Of a DNA stretch of 50,807 nt, positions 48,701 through 50,807 are shown in pieces (within the stretch, counting starts at the first letter, position 1; every line of letters begins with the position of its first letter). The translations under genes and the position numbers were made by a program. Where the stretch lies: the NCBI GenBank assembly GCA_000226015.1, contig JH153440.1, positions 93,203-144,009 on the forward strand, given 5' to 3'. The notes beneath the pieces are model-generated. The model saw only the letters and a program-made list of their open reading frames with translations. It did no database searches and was not told the DNA's origin. The DNA is from Mnemiopsis leidyi. Lineage: Eukaryota; Ctenophora; Tentaculata; Lobata; Bolinopsidae.

Positions 48701-50246
48701 AGACCTAGGTTCACTCTCTATCACTGGGCAACCTCCCTTCTCGGACTTATCATGTGTCTAACCCTCATGTTTATCAGTAATTGGTATTACGCCATCATAG
48801 CTCTGGCCATAGCTGGAGGTATTTATAAGTACATCGACTTTAAGGGCGCTGAGAAGGAGTGGGGAGATGGTATCCGTGGTTTGCAGCTCCAAGCAGCCAA
48901 ATACTCCCTCCTAGCGGCAGACAGAGAGACCCTCCACATCAAGAACTGGAGACCGCAGCTTCTGGCTCTCTTGTCTCACAAGGAGACCCTCACTCCAGAC
49001 AACCAGGGTCTTCTCTCGTTCAGCAGGAGTCTGAAGCATGGTAACGGTCTGGTGATCGTTGGGAGTGTTGTCCCGTACGATCTCATCAAGCTGTTAGAGG
49101 ATAATGACGTGCTGGAAAGACAGAGAAAGCTTCTGGTTAAAGGAATGAAGGAGCACAAGTTGTCTGGATTTGTGCAAGTCACGTGTGAAGAGAGCATCCC
49201 TAAAGGGACCACCACTTTGTAAGTTTTACTCTGTTTCGACGATGACTGTTTTCTTGTTCTATTTTGGTATCGTGCTTCTGATTTTCGATATAGTTGTCTG
49301 CAAAACAGGAAACACCTAATTGACAATGCATCCCTATCACTGGGATGTAGACAGTAAAGTTCTACATGACGCCTAATGCTCAGGTTACAAACAGCGGGGC
49401 TCGGAGGACTGAAGCCCAACACGATCCTGATGGGCTGGCCGGAAAACTGGAAGAACAAGAACAGTTACGAAAACTTCTCACGTGTGGTGAGGTGCGCGAC
49501 AGTACTCCACCAATCCGTCCTGGTAGCACGTGGCACCTTCCCTCAGCGCAAACAGAAGTTGGTGGGCGGCACAATAGATCTCTGGTGGGTGGTCCATGAT
49601 GGAGGCATGATGTTGCTCATCGCTCATCTCATCAAACAGCACAAGACTTGGAGGAAGTGTAGACTCAGGATATTTACTGTAGCTCAGGTATGAGCCCTGT
49701 TATATTATGTCATTCAGGGATGATAGCTCAGGTATCATCCCTGTTATATCGTATCATTCAGAGATGGTAGCTCAGGTATCAGCCCTGTCATATCATATCA
49801 TTCAGAGATGGCTGCTTAACTTATAATTCATATGTTCTATTCCAATCATTAGGTTGTTGTAGATAGAGGATAGATTCTAAGAGAGAGTTAAAATCAAGTT
49901 TTAATATTGTTTTGCCACAGTTAGAAGACGACAGCGTAAAGATGAGAAACGACTTAAAAAGGATCTTATACGAGTTGAGGATAGAAGCCACAGTTCAAGT
50001 CATTGAAATGGTATATTTTTTGGCTCCTATCTACTGATGCATGTGTGCTCTCAAATCAACCCTGATGGATGGTACTACAAATCCGATATCACAAGTTAAT
50101 TTTTACAGAATAGTTACATTTTTAGTTACTTATCATCCTCTAACCGTGTTCAGAGCAATAAAGACATATCAGCGTACACGTATGAAAGAACAGTAAATAT
50201 GGCGGAGAGAAACAAAATGATGGAATACATGGGTTTAACGAAAAGG
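36707..50246 (+). CDS. KCC: K-Cl cotransporter (SLC12A4-7 family), 12 exons seen, 3' end outside window
   Basis: Exons: 36707-36968, 42470-42567, 44284-44376, 46322-46465, 46676-46861, 47064-47177, 47342-47525, 47671-47853, 47992-48135, 48321-49218, 49384-49687, 49921-50010 and 50154-50246 (13 blocks; the first carries the N-terminus and was joined by phase). Phases agree at each join. Diagnostic stretches: [17 protein letters not shown] and [18 protein letters not shown] (TM1-2), [55 protein letters not shown], and [10 protein letters not shown] with FTVAQ in the cytoplasmic domain. Plasma-membrane electroneutral K+ and Cl- export is the family role. The start bears RFSV (3-6), an RFxV dock for SPAK/OSR1 kinases as in KCC2a/KCC3a. 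The extracellular loop between TM5 and TM6 is about 80 residues with two cysteines, against some 120 residues and four conserved cysteines in vertebrate KCCs. The 5.5-kb first intron hosts another gene. Confidence 0.95.
36969..38024. other. Start of KCC intron 1
   Basis: AT-rich stretch between KCC exon 1 and the nested metalloprotease-like gene, presumably containing that gene's promoter. No TATA-type element is clear to me. Confidence 0.5.
38025..39146 (+). CDS. Secreted HExxH metallopeptidase-like protein with C-terminal ShK domain, intronless, 373 aa
   Basis: Signal peptide at about 1-24. The middle domain holds [13 protein letters not shown] with a zinc-binding HExxH at 189-193, followed about 43 residues later by [13 protein letters not shown] (234-246). 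There a Glu could be the third zinc ligand, as in gluzincins. Residues 331-366 form a ShK domain with all six cysteines (C331, C338, C347, C359, C363, C366; [10 protein letters not shown] core). The central domain also has paired cysteines and NVS, NVT and NTT glycosylation sites. ShK domains attach to many secreted metalloproteases in cnidarians and worms; some ShK peptides block potassium channels, but here it is a domain, not a free toxin. Peptidase activity is inferred and the family is not named. It lies on the same strand inside KCC intron 1. Confidence 0.88.
   Translation: MKARPFLVLCLILQTLNLPVDVGASEVTIHSNVSTVSPKYHRFRPGLASKVHSCDKVRKVPKWLRRSTTMGLTDFYQKYTEAYRIPVISSENVSDDALKRACYVLRFLAADHAGVRQAMYRNWGRVGVVGLNENVTSIPEHSHLDGKYWNKRARGLGATKGAPISTGPEENILCMPQDRWYPGQDIMVHEVNHGIHLLGAIDAIRDWDSKLRDLFFRREAESDRWSYTYAMSTYVELFSEATQSYFNVNSYAPRPNGREGPINTREKLKEYDLPLYSLIRQVFPCGNKILDRCNTTRELENAQILKMDCEYVPVEGVSDQDFAPIEIDPNCYDSSEYCPAWKNLGYCTGTYEAYMIRYCARSCGLCKILSRPR
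39147..42469. other. Rest of KCC intron 1
   Basis: 3.3 kb with no recognised gene or element. Open frames at 39534-39818 and 41688-41990 have no domain, splice or promoter support. Confidence 0.6.
42568..46321. other. KCC introns 2 and 3
   Basis: Apart from exon 3 (44284-44376), no gene is seen. Holds a short CA run near 43127, ATAGATAGTTA repeats near 43450-43490 and a GTACAATGTACA cluster near 43550-43590. Confidence 0.6.
46866..46922 (+). repeat. 30-bp tandem repeat just after the exon 5 donor of KCC
   Basis: GTGATGTTATTGTAACTTTA and its near copy begin at 46866 and 46896, four bases into the intron. Unlike the other donor-side repeats it does not include exonic bases. Confidence 0.85.
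49680..49811 (+). repeat. 44-bp tandem array repeating a KCC exon end and splice donor
   Basis: The exon end and donor TAGCTCAG|GTATGA (49680-49693) recurs as TAGCTCAG|GTATCA at 49724 and 49768, exactly 44 bp apart. Each unit continues CCCTGT(T/C)ATAT...ATTCAG. The first donor keeps the frame into exon 49921-50010; the other two would add 44 or 88 bases and shift it. Confidence 0.94.
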
Positions 50247-50402
50247 GTAAATATCTTGATTTTACCATTGTCTTTACTTGTATTTACTTTTATTTTCTTG
50301 CATTTACCATTATCCTGCTTAAAGATACACTTCACAGTTCTTACTGTTGTATTTACCATTATTTTGCTTAAAGATGGAACATCCCTAAGTTCTCAACCTT
50401 TT

Positions 50403-50807
50403 CAAAACATAGCGTTCTGATTGTAATCCTCCTCCTTCTAACTTAGCGGGGTTATTTATGTAGATTGTAGTTCTGATTGTAATCCTCCTCCATTTGCAAA
50501 CTTTGCGGGATTATATATATGAAGATTGTAGTTCTGATTGTTATCCTCCTTCTTTAGCAAACTTAGCGGGATTATGTATATGTAGATTGTAGTTCTGATT
50601 GTAATCCTCCTCCTTTAGCAAACTTAGCGGGATTATATATGAAGATTGTAGTTCTGATTGTAATCCTCCTCCTTTAGCAAACTTAGCGGGATTATATATA
50701 TGAAGATTGTAGTTCTGATTGTTATCCTCCTTCTTTAGCAAACTTAGCGGGATTATACATATAGATTGTAGTTCTGATTGTAATCCTCCTCCTTTAGCAA
50801 ACTTAGC
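50403..50807. repeat. 59-61 bp minisatellite, at least 6 copies, runs off the window
   Basis: Units beginning GATTGTAGTTCTGATTGT start at 50463, 50524, 50585, 50644, 50705 and 50764, with a diverged partial unit before them. Unit length alternates between 61 and 59 through loss of one AT. It lies in the KCC intron after exon 50154-50246. Confidence 0.95.

Overview
The window is animal nuclear DNA, AT-rich and rich in introns. A secreted protein ends in a ShK toxin-like domain, and the other genes are metazoan families: a class A GPCR, SLC22, a K-Cl cotransporter, a CHST15-type sulfotransferase and a long coiled-coil protein. This suggests an invertebrate, plausibly a cnidarian, but the sequence alone does not prove the phylum. 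There are two short runs of N (20421-20431 and 32368-32381).

Layout. (1) 1-3077 is a giant imperfect palindrome with arms of about 1.4 kb and a 243-bp centre, peppered with two families of tiny transposons (called A and B here). Debris of the same kind continues to about 3.5 kb and recurs at 33.6-34.8 kb. (2) 4411-32256, minus strand, is one host gene that I could splice into 22 exons with every phase matching, giving a 945-residue coiled-coil protein. (3) Four genes with uninterrupted reading frames lie inside its introns on the opposite strand: a GPCR (13935), an orphan single-pass membrane protein (16009), a CHST15-like sulfotransferase (22412) and an SLC22 transporter (25100). (4) 32.3-36.7 kb separates two divergent genes and holds a tRNA-derived SINE, A/B mini-transposons and a LINE fragment. 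(5) 36707 to beyond 50246, plus strand, is a K-Cl cotransporter gene with 12 exons in view. Its first intron holds a fifth intronless gene, a secreted HExxH protein with a C-terminal ShK domain. The window ends in a 61-bp minisatellite within a KCC intron.

The most unusual signals are: (a) the palindrome, whose two arms act as empty-site and filled-site controls for A and B and show 8-9 bp target duplications; (b) three introns in two genes that begin with a tandem duplication across the 5' splice site, producing arrays of decoy donors; (c) five intronless genes nested in introns of two host genes; (d) splice-acceptor-like AGs just upstream of six of seven start codons, compatible with spliced-leader trans-splicing. 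The genes do not form a metabolic pathway. Three encode membrane transport or signalling proteins, one acts in Golgi sulfation and one is secreted.
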